A stretch of 64,000 bases of DNA, from contig NZ_JBEVTG010000001.1 of NCBI RefSeq assembly GCF_040513375.1, positions 620,001 to 684,000 of the forward strand, read 5' to 3'. The position numbers and the translations under genes are program-made. The stretch is from Flagellimonas_B algarum (GTDB taxonomy: Bacteria > Bacteroidota > Bacteroidia > Flavobacteriales > Flavobacteriaceae). Below are positions 7,819 to 17,239 of this stretch, one piece after another (position 1 is the stretch's first letter; each line of letters starts with the position of its first letter). The notes below the pieces were generated by a model. It searched no databases. It worked only from the letters and a program-made list of their open reading frames with translations, and was not told the origin of the DNA.

Positions 7819-9171
7819 ATGAAAACAATACAGAAAGTAATCTTCTTTGTTCTGGTTTTCGGTGCCTTTCAGGGTACCCAGGCCCAGTTTTTCAAAAAAC
7901 TAAAGGACAAAGTAAAAAGAGCTGCGGAAGAGACCGTTGAACGCAAAGTCGAGGATAAGGCGATAGAGACCACCGAAAAAGCCATCGATAGTGTTTTTAC
8001 GATAGGTAACGGAAAGGGAAGAAAAGAAGAAAAAGGAAAATCGGAAGATGTTGACCAAACCGATACCGAAAATGTAGCAAGCTACGGAACCGCAACCGTT
8101 TCAGGCCCTAACCATGGCCCAATTGAAATTATTGAAATAGCGCAACCTACGGTAAGCTTTGACCAGGATGCCGGCCAAACACGTATTTCAGCTTGGTGGG
8201 TTACCCATGGGACCGATACCGATGACCGATTTGCGATTACCCTCAACCAACTGATCGATGAGGCGACCAGCTTGCCGATAACCGTAAACCTTCCCCAAGA
8301 TGGAACCCTCAGCATTTATTATGATGGCCTCTTGGGCGCCTATTTACCTGCCGATGAGTGGCAACGCACCGAAGATCCAGAGTTTGAATTGGTGCATAAC
8401 AATCCCCAAATCAACGGTACGCTGACCCTTTCCGCTTTAGATAAAAATAAGATAGCGTTCAGTTTTGAAGGAAGCGGATTTAGCGGTCAAGTCCAGGCAA
8501 AAAACCCTAAGATCCAAAAAATCGCCCGTAGTAATAACACTATGGATTCCAATAAAGCAACGAGCACGTCTCCAGCCTTTAGCTTCAAAGAAGGCGAACC
8601 GGGAATCTATGACTTTGATTTTGAAATTGAAACACAGGTGACCGCGGATGATGGGGAGCGCTATCCCATTTCCTATTTGATCAATTCCAACACCGATTAT
8701 TTCGGGATGAAGGTCGATATGAGCGCCTATGGGGAGGGAGATGTAGAAGGCAACTCCGTCATGGTGATGGACCAAGAACAAGTGCGTGTTTTTGTGGATA
8801 CCCCCATGATGAAAATGCAATTGAACCAGGATATGGCAGGGGCCCAAGGACAACAAATGCCGGAAATGGGCAACTATGACTTTACGAAACCCCAAAAGAC
8901 CGGAAAAACCAAAACCATCATCGGATATCGCTGCGAGGAATACGTGGTTACCCATGAGGAAGGCACCATACACTTTTGGGCCGCCCCAGAACTGACCATA
9001 CCCAATTGGATGTTCGGCAGTCAACAAGCTGTAGCACAAACGGGGGTTTTGGGCTTTGTCATGGAGTTTTCGGCCACATCGAAGCAGGGCACCACCAAAA
9101 GCACTGTAACGGCTATCAACGATGATCTATCGCTCCGTATCAATGCCAAAGACTATAAAAAAATGTTCTAA
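7819..9171 (+). CDS. Exported DUF4412 domain protein
   Basis: 450 residues from the ATG at 7819; the longer open frame upstream overlaps the sigma gene and is not credible. The signal peptide is MKTIQKVIFFVLVFGAFQGT followed by QAQ. A lysine/glutamate-rich helical segment (about 25-75) and a beta-rich middle follow. The C-terminal third matches the DUF4412 pattern: GYRCEEYVVTHEEGTIHFWA, then an NWMFG-type end. Function unknown. It is the first gene of a same-strand run reaching 14544 with small gaps or overlaps, suggesting one operon of exported proteins facing the sigma/TPR pair. Confidence 0.75.
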   Translation: MKTIQKVIFFVLVFGAFQGTQAQFFKKLKDKVKRAAEETVERKVEDKAIETTEKAIDSVFTIGNGKGRKEEKGKSEDVDQTDTENVASYGTATVSGPNHGPIEIIEIAQPTVSFDQDAGQTRISAWWVTHGTDTDDRFAITLNQLIDEATSLPITVNLPQDGTLSIYYDGLLGAYLPADEWQRTEDPEFELVHNNPQINGTLTLSALDKNKIAFSFEGSGFSGQVQAKNPKIQKIARSNNTMDSNKATSTSPAFSFKEGEPGIYDFDFEIETQVTADDGERYPISYLINSNTDYFGMKVDMSAYGEGDVEGNSVMVMDQEQVRVFVDTPMMKMQLNQDMAGAQGQQMPEMGNYDFTKPQKTGKTKTIIGYRCEEYVVTHEEGTIHFWAAPELTIPNWMFGSQQAVAQTGVLGFVMEFSATSKQGTTKSTVTAINDDLSLRINAKDYKKMF

Positions 9172-9187
9172 CAAACCCCTCCGAACA

Positions 9188-9835
9188 ATGAAAACCAAGT
9201 TTGTTAAAACCCTTTTAAGTATATCCGTATCGTTCATGATCGCGTCATGCATCGGCGACAGGAAACAAGTAGACCTCAAGGAATTGGAAGACAGCTCCTT
9301 TATCAACAAAAAATTCAAAGGAAATCTGATCGATTACCAAGAAGGTATGAGCGCCTGTAGTGGGCTTAATGCATCTGAAATCGCCCAACTCTATGGTGTG
9401 TCGACCGAGATGGTCATCATTGACGACCCACATACCAATCCGCAAAGGCAAGTGACATCGACACCGCTATGCGCTTTTTTCATAAAGTCAGGTGATTCCG
9501 ATTTTCTTTGGCTACGTGGATCCATGCAGATCGAACGGGAAATAGGCAAAGATGAATTCATGGGCGATGTGGCCGAAGCAACCGGGACCGGTAAAAAATG
9601 GGAAGAAGCGTGGCGTTTGAAAAAATCAATTTCGAAATCGTCAGTATGGATTCCCAATACCGGTCAAGCCGCCCTTTGGAATGAGAACCAAACCACTTTG
9701 GAAATCAAACTGGACGGGTATACCCTCAAAGTCCATCCGCCAAAAAATATCGGGAATGAAGAAGAAACGGCCCTGGACCGCGATTACAAAAAAATGGCAA
9801 TTGGCATCGCCAAAGCCGCCGGTTACATTAATTGA
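9188..9835 (+). CDS. Lipoprotein of unknown function
   Basis: 215 residues from the ATG at 9188, 16 nt after the DUF4412 stop. A lipobox ends the signal (SFMIASC, Cys about residue 21), so it should be anchored in the outer membrane or periplasm. The body is a mixed alpha/beta protein with a conserved-looking SACSGLNASEIAQLYG segment and WVPN/WNENQTTLEIKLDGY near the end. The cysteine-containing stretch around residues 55-100 resembles DUF3558-like lipoproteins only loosely. I do not recognise the family. The next gene starts close to its stop. Confidence 0.65.
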   Translation: MKTKFVKTLLSISVSFMIASCIGDRKQVDLKELEDSSFINKKFKGNLIDYQEGMSACSGLNASEIAQLYGVSTEMVIIDDPHTNPQRQVTSTPLCAFFIKSGDSDFLWLRGSMQIEREIGKDEFMGDVAEATGTGKKWEEAWRLKKSISKSSVWIPNTGQAALWNENQTTLEIKLDGYTLKVHPPKNIGNEEETALDRDYKKMAIGIAKAAGYIN

Positions 9836-9849
9836 ATATCAACTTTAAA

Positions 9850-10398
9850 ATGAGAAACATGTTTAAACATCATATCATCAAGCTAGTCCTCCTATTGACG
9901 GCACTTCATATCGGTTGTAAAGGGGAAAGCAAGGCAAATCAAGATATGGATTTCGAAACAGCGGTAGCCGCCTTGGAAGAACGAAAAAACAAGGCAGCCG
10001 AATTGGAAGCCAAACTCTGTTCGGAATTTCCCAAACAGCTTGTTCTGAAACACCATCCAGACGGCAAGCGGATCGATATCGAACCCACGCAACTGTCATG
10101 CAAGATAAAATTGTTCTATGGTGACCAAGATCATGAATTCTGGGAAGGCCAGGTAGCAGTCTATCCCAATCAACAAGAAGATCCCTTTTGGCATTATCAC
10201 GCCAAGGAAGGTCGATTGAACCATCCTGTAAAGGAATTTGGGGACCGGGCAGTGTATGTTGGCCTTACGTACCAACTCCTTATTATAAAAGACGGACTTA
10301 TCTACGATATCGCCCCACCCAACAACGGATCCATAACGAGTACCGGAAAGGCGACCAAAGAAATCGTTTTTGAGATCGCAAGACATTATAAACTCTAA
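9850..10398 (+). CDS. Small lipoprotein, unknown function
   Basis: 182 residues from the ATG at 9850; a TTG at 9832 could add six residues, and a second ATG at 9859 is possible. The signal ends in a lipobox-like TALHIGC. The mature part begins with a charged helix (ALEERKNKAAELEAKLCSEF) and continues with beta structure. Its arrangement resembles the preceding lipoprotein (helical cysteine segment, then a domain ending in a short C-terminal helix), so the two may be distant relatives. No known domain recognised. Confidence 0.6.
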   Translation: MRNMFKHHIIKLVLLLTALHIGCKGESKANQDMDFETAVAALEERKNKAAELEAKLCSEFPKQLVLKHHPDGKRIDIEPTQLSCKIKLFYGDQDHEFWEGQVAVYPNQQEDPFWHYHAKEGRLNHPVKEFGDRAVYVGLTYQLLIIKDGLIYDIAPPNNGSITSTGKATKEIVFEIARHYKL

Positions 10399-10408
10399 AC
10401 CATTGAAG

Positions 10409-10942
10409 ATGAAAAAGTATCTACTCGTATGCTTATTGATAAGCTGCATTTCAGCACAAGCACAATATGTTGAAGGAAAATTGACCCTCAACGGAAAATC
10501 AAAGACCAGTCTTGAATTGGATAGTAATTCGGCAGTACGACTGTTCAAGGATTTCAATAGCGGTAAGTACCGACTTCAATTGTCTTTTGACGGAAAGGAT
10601 TTGGTAAAAAATCTAAATAAAGAAGCCATTATCTTTTTCAATTTTAGAACCGTTGTCAAAAAAGATGGGAAACTCGTTAAAAATGTCATTCGGAAGCACC
10701 CCATACCCTATTTCCCTGGGGAGTATTCGATTCCTGCGGAGGCATTTGATTTTGTGGGCCTTTTGGCTAGCGACCCCCAAGAGGAAGAAGTACTCCAAAT
10801 GATGAAAGAGGGGACCCTCGGCCTCATGCCAGCCGGGGAGTATTCCATCGAGCTAACGGTCTTACCGATCGGCATAAAGGGAAAAATAGCCCCTGTAGCA
10901 TTCAATTTTTACGGTAGAAAAAGACCGGGTAAGGTAAAGTGA
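10409..10942 (+). CDS. Small secreted protein, unknown function
   Basis: 177 residues from the ATG at 10409. Clear signal peptide (MKKYLLVCLLISCISAQAQ). The mature protein appears beta-rich, ending FNFYGRKRPGKVK. No family recognised. The last codons of this gene and the 36 nt after them are echoed just upstream of the second tectonin-like gene at 12392, evidence that the tandem duplication downstream began inside this gene's 3' end. Confidence 0.6.
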   Translation: MKKYLLVCLLISCISAQAQYVEGKLTLNGKSKTSLELDSNSAVRLFKDFNSGKYRLQLSFDGKDLVKNLNKEAIIFFNFRTVVKKDGKLVKNVIRKHPIPYFPGEYSIPAEAFDFVGLLASDPQEEEVLQMMKEGTLGLMPAGEYSIELTVLPIGIKGKIAPVAFNFYGRKRPGKVK

Positions 10943-10962
10943 TAATCCCAAGAATTTACGAC

Positions 10963-12222
10963 ATGCAAAAAGTTATCCGGTCTATCACCATTGCGATATT
11001 CGGTCTATTAACCACCAATCTACAGGCCCAAGTGTTCGAAAAAGTCGGGGGCCAAGCCACGGACATTGCCATGAATCCGAAAACCGGAAAGGTATTCGTA
11101 GTCAGCGGCAGGAACATTTTTACGGACTATGATAGCCGTACAAAACGTTGGAAACTATTTAGTTCCCGACCCAACAATGCCGAATCCATTTCAATCACGA
11201 AGCAAGGGGTCGTCTATATCACCTCGACCAGTGATGAGGTTTTTATCGAAGTGAACGGAAAATGGATCAAAGTGCCGGGCATCAAAACCAAGGAGGTGAT
11301 CTGTGAGCGGTATGGACTACACATTTATGCCATCGATGAATATAAAAAACTGCGGTATTTAAGGTCGGGCAAATGGACCTATGACAGGCATAGGAACAAA
11401 GGGGTCACGGGTCTCAAGCAGTTGGTTACCATGAGTACGGCCGAATTTTTCGCTACCAATAACAACAACGAGTTTATGGAATGGGTCGCGGGCAAATGGC
11501 GGATTAGAAACGGCAAACCCAATCAAATCGCCCTGGATCATAAAACAGGTGCTATTTATGCGATCGGCCAAAATCGGGGCATTTACAAATGGAATAAAAA
11601 TACCGATCGCTGGAGCATCATCCCGAATACCCGAAAAGACTTCGTTCGATTGGCGGTCCATGATGGGGTTGTCTGGGCGGTTACGGTGAACAATGCGATC
11701 TATTACGCCGATACCACTAAAAAAGCCAAAGACTTTTCAGGAACTTATGAAGTCATCGTAGATCGACTGGGTGCCCCGAAAAAACGAAATAAATATTATG
11801 GGACCATTGGAATTTACCTCAGCGCGGATACCAAATCGGGAAGGGCCATGATCTCCCCTACGAACGGTCAGAAAAACCGCCTCTGGGATATCCCAAAGCA
11901 AGGTCCCTCGGTCGCTCATGAAAATGGGTTTTCCTGGACGGATTCGTTCACGGCGAAGGCGAGGCGAAAACAGGCTGCGGGATCACTTGAAATCGGCAGG
12001 AGTCGAAAATTCAAACTGGTCGGGGAGGCCGCCAAAGGATATCCGGAATTTGATTTTCAGTTCAACGTAAAGGAACATCAGGGCGATTTACCCGGTATCA
12101 GAGGTGTGGGCTTGTGGGAAAGGGAAAAAATAAAGATGGAAGATCTGGTTTTGGGGAAGACCTATTACCGACACCTCTTATCATCGGATACGGTCATCTC
12201 CTTTAGGGTCGAGAAATTATAA
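10963..12222 (+). CDS. Secreted tectonin-like beta-propeller protein, copy 1
   Basis: 419 residues from the ATG at 10963. Signal peptide MQKVIRSITIAIFGLLTTNL then QAQ. Residues about 25-260 are repeats of the tectonin/WD-like form: ATDIAMNPKTGKVFVVS, ESISITKQGVVYITSTS, GKWIKVPGI, ALDHKTGAIYAIGQNRGIY. These should build a propeller, a fold known to bind glycans or proteins. The C-terminal 160 residues (from DFSGTYEV) are a separate domain of unknown type. A close paralogue follows at 12392. Probably surface or periplasmic. Confidence 0.7.
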   Translation: MQKVIRSITIAIFGLLTTNLQAQVFEKVGGQATDIAMNPKTGKVFVVSGRNIFTDYDSRTKRWKLFSSRPNNAESISITKQGVVYITSTSDEVFIEVNGKWIKVPGIKTKEVICERYGLHIYAIDEYKKLRYLRSGKWTYDRHRNKGVTGLKQLVTMSTAEFFATNNNNEFMEWVAGKWRIRNGKPNQIALDHKTGAIYAIGQNRGIYKWNKNTDRWSIIPNTRKDFVRLAVHDGVVWAVTVNNAIYYADTTKKAKDFSGTYEVIVDRLGAPKKRNKYYGTIGIYLSADTKSGRAMISPTNGQKNRLWDIPKQGPSVAHENGFSWTDSFTAKARRKQAAGSLEIGRSRKFKLVGEAAKGYPEFDFQFNVKEHQGDLPGIRGVGLWEREKIKMEDLVLGKTYYRHLLSSDTVISFRVEKL

Positions 12223-12362
12223 TGGACGAACCATTGGTAGTCCCTTCAAAAAAAACTTGGGGTCGACCCAAGCCAATGGATTTTAAAAGATTTTACCTGA
12301 GGGTAAACGAGAAGATGACAGCTCTGGAATTCAAGGTTTCCAGTAGAAAAAGACCAGCTTAG
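12222..12362 (+). CDS. 46-residue ORF between the tectonin pair, probable duplication remnant
   Basis: An ATG overlaps the stop of the first propeller gene by one base (TAATG) and opens a 46-codon frame ending EFKVSSRKRPA. That end resembles the last residues (FNFYGRKRPGKVK) of the gene at 10409, and GTAGAAAAAGACC is identical in both places. It may be a translated relic of that gene's 3' end carried along in a tandem duplication, or a real small coupled protein. No signal peptide or known domain. Confidence 0.3.
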   Translation: MDEPLVVPSKKTWGRPKPMDFKRFYLRVNEKMTALEFKVSSRKRPA

Positions 12363-12391
12363 GTCAACTAATCAATTAAAGCATTTAAGAA

Positions 12392-13705
12392 ATGAAAAAT
12401 ATACGTCGTGCAATCGCAATTGCGGTATTCGGTCTTTTGACCATCAATCTACAAGCCCAAGGGTTCGTAAACGCGGGGGGGCAAGCTACCGATATTGCCA
12501 TCAGTCCTAAAGATGGTAGTGTTTATGTGGTCAATGCCTCCCGTAATATCAAAAAGTACAACAAAAACACCAAAAAATTCCATGCCTATAGCGCCCAATC
12601 CAAAAACGCGAAATCCGTTTCGGTCACCAAAGACGGTGTGGTTTATATGGTTTCCACCAGTGGTGAGGTACATGTAGATGTGAAGGGCAAATGGATAAAA
12701 GTACCTGGAATCAAAACTAACGAATTGATTGCCTCTAAAGATGGTAGGATCTACGCCATAGATACCAATAAAAAGCTACGGCAATTGTATAACGGCAGAT
12801 GGAATCTACTGAAAGGTCAAAATAGGATCGGCAGTGGGTTGAACCAAGTCTTAGGCATCGGACCGAAAGAACTGTATGCACGGGCAGGTGACAATGCGTT
12901 CAGCAGATTCTCTGGTGGCAAATGGACGACCCTTGCCGGACGACCCAATCAAATCGCTTTGGACCATAAAACAGGCGTTATGTATGCGGTGGGCCGTAAT
13001 AAGGGCATCTATAGATGGGATGTCCGCTCCAGAAAGTGGGTGGTGTTGCCAGGTACGCGAAAGGATTTTACGGCCGTAGCGGTACATCACGGAAAGATCT
13101 GGGCGGTGGCGACCAATAAGGCGATTTACTACTATGACGCTGACAAGGACACGACAACTCCTAAAACGGATTATGCGGGTACTTACCGAGTTACTTTTAC
13201 CAATATCTTGAGACTTGAAAACGCCTTTTCTTTGCCAAAACATGATATTTATGGCACAATCGGTATTCGCCTAAAAGGGAAGCTCAATAATCGATCGATA
13301 ATCATAGATGCAGAAAACGGTGGCCCAAGGGTTTTGGACATCCCTAAAAATAATCCTCGAAAATTCAGAAAAGCAAATACCCTAATAAATCCAAGTACGT
13401 ATATCGGTGAAAACGGTGATACTTGGGCAGTAACAATAGGAAGTTACCCATACAATTGTACCATTGATACGATGCGGGAATTCGTATTGGAAGGAGGAAC
13501 TGCCAATGACAACGCAGTATTCAATTTTCAGTTCAATTTGAAAGGAATCAATGAACTTTTACAGCATGAGGGGAAATGGCAACAACTAAACCTACCCATC
13601 AAGGACGTACTCTTAGGGAAGGAATATTATTTTAGTGGTGGATATGATCCTGACAACCCAACCTACAATGGCGGTATCTGCTTTAAAATTGAAAAAATCA
13701 AGTAA
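12392..13705 (+). CDS. Secreted tectonin-like beta-propeller protein, copy 2
   Basis: 437 residues with signal peptide ending NLQAQ. The propeller half tracks copy 1 closely (ATDIAISPKDGSVYVV, KSVSVTKDGVVYMVSTS, GKWIKVPGIKT, RPNQIALDHKTG, YAVGRNKGIYRWD). The C-terminal domain (from DYAGTYRVTF) is more diverged but shares IYGTIGI and the closing VLLGKEYYF...FKIEK pattern. Such tandem paralogues often differ in ligand. Its stop overlaps the next start (TAATG), implying coupling. Confidence 0.7.
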   Translation: MKNIRRAIAIAVFGLLTINLQAQGFVNAGGQATDIAISPKDGSVYVVNASRNIKKYNKNTKKFHAYSAQSKNAKSVSVTKDGVVYMVSTSGEVHVDVKGKWIKVPGIKTNELIASKDGRIYAIDTNKKLRQLYNGRWNLLKGQNRIGSGLNQVLGIGPKELYARAGDNAFSRFSGGKWTTLAGRPNQIALDHKTGVMYAVGRNKGIYRWDVRSRKWVVLPGTRKDFTAVAVHHGKIWAVATNKAIYYYDADKDTTTPKTDYAGTYRVTFTNILRLENAFSLPKHDIYGTIGIRLKGKLNNRSIIIDAENGGPRVLDIPKNNPRKFRKANTLINPSTYIGENGDTWAVTIGSYPYNCTIDTMREFVLEGGTANDNAVFNFQFNLKGINELLQHEGKWQQLNLPIKDVLLGKEYYFSGGYDPDNPTYNGGICFKIEKIK

Positions 13706-14544
13706 TGCTGCGGACTATAACCATCATCGTTTTGGGTGTGATGGTTTGTGCTATCGGTGGTTGTAAAGAAAGGCAGTCTGCCGAAGCCGAGAAGACCACC
13801 TCTTTGGGGGGCGATACGCTAATGGACAGGACAATCGAAGTGATAAGCCCTGAATTGAAACAAGACAGCCTTAGCTATCGCGATCGGAATTGGCAGCCTG
13901 AGCGAGGACAATATTACTTTTCCGAGAGTTACCACTTTAAGTATTATAACGAAGCCATTCCATCTGAAGGTGGCACTACGAGCAAGGAATTCGGTTTTTA
14001 TGTGGACCCCGAAAGTGGCACCCTACTTTTGGAGAAGTACTTGACCAACTATTTTGATGAGATGACCGATTATGTCATTGTCCAACCGGATGGAACCTAT
14101 ATTCTAGGGTATACCGACGAGTTTGGAACCAAAAAAGCCATTCGAAAGAACCTTAAGGAGGTCGAAGGCTTATCCGAAAAAATAGAGTATGGTACCGAAG
14201 ATTTTAAGACCTATTTTCAAATGACGGACGAATCAAAAACCTTTGGAGCGAATCCCTATTATCCCAAAAAGCTGAACGGCGACCGGTACTTGAGAAGGTT
14301 CCCATTTGCCCAAGACAGTGCCACCCTTTTCTTAAGCGACACCCATTTACCTACCAAGGCACTGTACCTTGTAGGGGAAATATTTTCAGAATTGGGTATG
14401 CCCTTACGCCAAGATTATGGATTTGTACTTCCGGAAGGCACCCTAGTAACGCAAGAGCGGTATCAGACGCCCGATGGCAAACGTATCGGGTTTCAATTGA
14501 CCTCGATCATGGCCACCGAATACCATTTGAAAGTCCCGGATTGA
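13705..14544 (+). CDS. Lipoprotein of unknown function, end of the exported-protein run
   Basis: 279 residues. Signal with lipobox VCAIGGC (Cys about residue 21). The mature part is beta-rich and acidic with several aromatic YxxF motifs; no domain recognised. Its start overlaps the stop of propeller copy 2 by one base, so it is co-translated with it and may form a surface complex with the propellers (inference). It converges on the CHAT gene with a 10-nt gap. Confidence 0.6.
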   Translation: MLRTITIIVLGVMVCAIGGCKERQSAEAEKTTSLGGDTLMDRTIEVISPELKQDSLSYRDRNWQPERGQYYFSESYHFKYYNEAIPSEGGTTSKEFGFYVDPESGTLLLEKYLTNYFDEMTDYVIVQPDGTYILGYTDEFGTKKAIRKNLKEVEGLSEKIEYGTEDFKTYFQMTDESKTFGANPYYPKKLNGDRYLRRFPFAQDSATLFLSDTHLPTKALYLVGEIFSELGMPLRQDYGFVLPEGTLVTQERYQTPDGKRIGFQLTSIMATEYHLKVPD

Positions 14545-14554
14545 TCCATGGTTT

Positions 14555-17239
14555 TTACTTTTTTGCAGCCTTCCGTCTCCTGAGAACATAGGTGATGATC
14601 AGCACGATGACAATACCCAAAACTACCCAGGTCCAGGGCTTGGCATACCACGGTTTCGCGAAAGAGAGCGGGGCATCGCTGCCGTATAGCACAAAGCCTG
14701 ACCAGTAGTAGGGGTGCTTTAAGCGGGTGTTCGAAGTCCTTTCCAAGTAAGCGACTTTTGCTTTTTGCAAGGCCACCGATTTGGTTGCCCCTTTGTTTAG
14801 GTGCTCATAAAAGGAAATCATGATTTCTTTGGTGCTTTGATCGGGGGCACTCCAAAGGCTGGAGACCGTTGAAGGAACTCCCGAGTACATAAAAGCCTGA
14901 GACAAAGAGGTCACGCTTTCTCCGGATCCATACCCGCCGACACCCGTATTACAGGCACTTAGTACGACCAGATCGGCATTACTTTTCATCCCATAAATCT
15001 CAGAGATATAAAGTCGGTTGTCTTCTTTATCATCTGAAAACACCAAATTACTGAGTTGCGCATCTTGTTCGTTTAGAAAGGCGTGTCCGGCCATATGCAA
15101 AACGGAATAGTCTTTGGGCAGGTTCAAGAAGGTTTGGCGAGAAGCATCTTTTCCTTTATAAATGGTCCCTTTGATGAAGGTGTTGATTTCTTTAATTTCA
15201 TCTTGGGCTCCTTTTAAATCATACGGCTCCCCCCGAACCGCCAACTCCTGCGATGAAGGTTGAAAAGCACTATAGGAGGGGGCGAAGAATACGGTACGGC
15301 TGGCTTTTTCCGTTGGTTCCTCTTTCAAATTCAGGTGTGCAAGGCCATAGATATAGGCAGTTGCCGTTTGCTGTACGAGATACTTGCCATTGTTGTCTAC
15401 CAACAGTTCAAAAGGAAGGTAACGCAACACCCCATCCGAACTAATGATCGTGGATGCTGTTAAAACCTCATCCCCGATGAGTTTTTGATAAAGTGATTGG
15501 GACGCCTTTTGAAGGTCATCGATCTCTTTTCTGGATTTTAAGCCATCCAGGAATTCGGTTACTTCATTTGCGATGGAATCGTACCCAAGCAGATTGCTTA
15601 CGTCAATAGCATTTTTAGAGATAACGATCTTGAAAAGTTCATCACCGGCTTTTGCGAACTTGAATATTCTTTCATTTTCATGCAAATCGAGTGTCTCAAA
15701 CGAGAATGGCGTCTTTATGATGTTGTGTACTTCCGGATTTTCGTTTCGAATCCGCTCATTGATATTGTCGAGCTGCAGTTCCAGTTCGAAAATCTCCGGG
15801 TTCTCGGAAGCTTTTTCTTCTTGAAGTGTTTTTCGAATATCCGTAATCTGTTTCCGCAATTCCAATTCAAGGGTAAAAAGCGAATCCAGGGTCCCTTTGT
15901 TTTCCGCCAAAATCCGATTTGAAGTCAAGGTGTTAAATGAACTCTGGTTCTCGACTTGTTCGATCCCGGTTAGGATTTCCTTCTTTTTTTCATAGGAACT
16001 TTTATTCTTGATCAGGTAACGAAGTGTGCTATTTTTGATGTTGTCATAAGCAGCTTTTCTTGTGCCTGAAAGTCCGACGGTAATCCGGTCCGCAAATTGC
16101 CTTAGGCCCAAAATGTTGATTTCATCGGCTGATTTTTTTAACCGTTCTATTCCGGTTTCTTCCAAAAAAAGGGCGAACTGGTTCAACAGTATGGGATAGG
16201 TATATTCTTTAATGGGCGCGAAGTCTTCGGGTTTAAAATTTTCGACATCCATCGGAACTTGCTTTTCATTCAATAGGGTCAACCCCTTATTGGTGTGATA
16301 GACCAGCTTTTCCATATTCCCTGTTTCCGAATAGGTTCTAGCAGCAATTTCGTGTATGTTCAACTCTTGGAGTGGTGTAACCCATTCAAAACTCTCCAAT
16401 TTTGAAACCACCGCCGGAACGCGGTCAAACGCCTTCGCATTCAAAAAGGAGAACCCCTTGCAAACCAGAGCATATAATATCACGTTTTGGTCTTGACTGA
16501 CTGCTGCGGCTTTGTCAAAATATGCAATGGCTTTTAGCGGGTTGGATCGTTGGTAATACCTGCCTATGTAAAAATTCCCAAGGCCGTACTCGTCTTTGAT
16601 GATGTCTAAATTTCGATGGGCGTTGTAGAAGTTTGAAAACTCATCGTAACTACGGTGGATCCCTTCTTCGTTTCTGACCAGTAAATTGCTTCGCACCAGC
16701 CAATGCCTTACATTGGATTCCAGCAGTAATGCTTTATCCGTTTCTAATTCAGTAAAAATTTGACTTCTTTTTTGGTCAAAATGTTCTTTGGCCTTTTTCG
16801 AAAAGCCTAGTACATCTTTTTGTTCACCATAATACCAGTCGAGATAGGCGTTTTGTACGTAGTAGGTGACTACGGTAGCTGGCTGGTTTTCGGGATTATC
16901 AAGGTGTTTTTTGGCACTGTCCAAAAATAAAGCCCATTGTTCTTGATCATTTAAATAATCGGCTGAATAGCAAGTGGAAATTGCCGTTTGGATACCAAAC
17001 AAAATGGAAGTGTCATCACAGGGGTTTTCGCTGTACAATGCTATGGCGCTCTTGTATTTTTCCAGTGCATCTTCGACCTTTCCTGCGTCGAATAGTCGTT
17101 CCCCTTCCATTTTTAAGGTCTGGATTTGTTCTAATTCGGGGCAAGGTTCAAGAACAAGGGCTTCCCCGGCAACGACCCCATGGGCATACAAACAAACCAG
17201 GGCACCAACAAGAAGGTTTTTCAACATATCGGATATCAC
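14555..17239 (-). CDS. TPR-CHAT caspase-like protease with C-terminal membrane anchor
   Basis: 894 residues. A signal or anchor is at the N-terminus (MLKNLLVGALVCLYAHGVVA; start may be the ATG at 17227). Residues about 25-420 are tetratricopeptide repeats, followed by a coiled coil (about 430-510, LFTLELELRKQITDIRKTLQ). The C-terminal CHAT domain carries the caspase-type dyad: His719 in HMAGHAF and Cys763 in VVLSACNTGVGG, plus the family's QAFMYSGVPSTVSSLW. A final helix (WVVLGIVIVLIITYVLRRR) anchors it. CHAT-TPR proteins are predicted cysteine proteases; target unknown. It faces the exported-protein run tail to tail. Confidence 0.88.
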   Translation of the reverse strand: MISDMLKNLLVGALVCLYAHGVVAGEALVLEPCPELEQIQTLKMEGERLFDAGKVEDALEKYKSAIALYSENPCDDTSILFGIQTAISTCYSADYLNDQEQWALFLDSAKKHLDNPENQPATVVTYYVQNAYLDWYYGEQKDVLGFSKKAKEHFDQKRSQIFTELETDKALLLESNVRHWLVRSNLLVRNEEGIHRSYDEFSNFYNAHRNLDIIKDEYGLGNFYIGRYYQRSNPLKAIAYFDKAAAVSQDQNVILYALVCKGFSFLNAKAFDRVPAVVSKLESFEWVTPLQELNIHEIAARTYSETGNMEKLVYHTNKGLTLLNEKQVPMDVENFKPEDFAPIKEYTYPILLNQFALFLEETGIERLKKSADEINILGLRQFADRITVGLSGTRKAAYDNIKNSTLRYLIKNKSSYEKKKEILTGIEQVENQSSFNTLTSNRILAENKGTLDSLFTLELELRKQITDIRKTLQEEKASENPEIFELELQLDNINERIRNENPEVHNIIKTPFSFETLDLHENERIFKFAKAGDELFKIVISKNAIDVSNLLGYDSIANEVTEFLDGLKSRKEIDDLQKASQSLYQKLIGDEVLTASTIISSDGVLRYLPFELLVDNNGKYLVQQTATAYIYGLAHLNLKEEPTEKASRTVFFAPSYSAFQPSSQELAVRGEPYDLKGAQDEIKEINTFIKGTIYKGKDASRQTFLNLPKDYSVLHMAGHAFLNEQDAQLSNLVFSDDKEDNRLYISEIYGMKSNADLVVLSACNTGVGGYGSGESVTSLSQAFMYSGVPSTVSSLWSAPDQSTKEIMISFYEHLNKGATKSVALQKAKVAYLERTSNTRLKHPYYWSGFVLYGSDAPLSFAKPWYAKPWTWVVLGIVIVLIITYVLRRRKAAKK

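Noticed and set aside
8437..9039. 200-residue minus-strand ORF opposite the DUF4412 gene
   Set aside because: Antisense shadow with no recognisable domain; the plus-strand gene has signal peptide and family motifs.
14555..17239. CHAT protein as part of a gasdermin or type III CRISPR (Craspase-like) defence system
   Set aside because: No CRISPR array, Cas7-11 or gasdermin-like small protein is nearby; signal peptide and membrane anchor point to the envelope.
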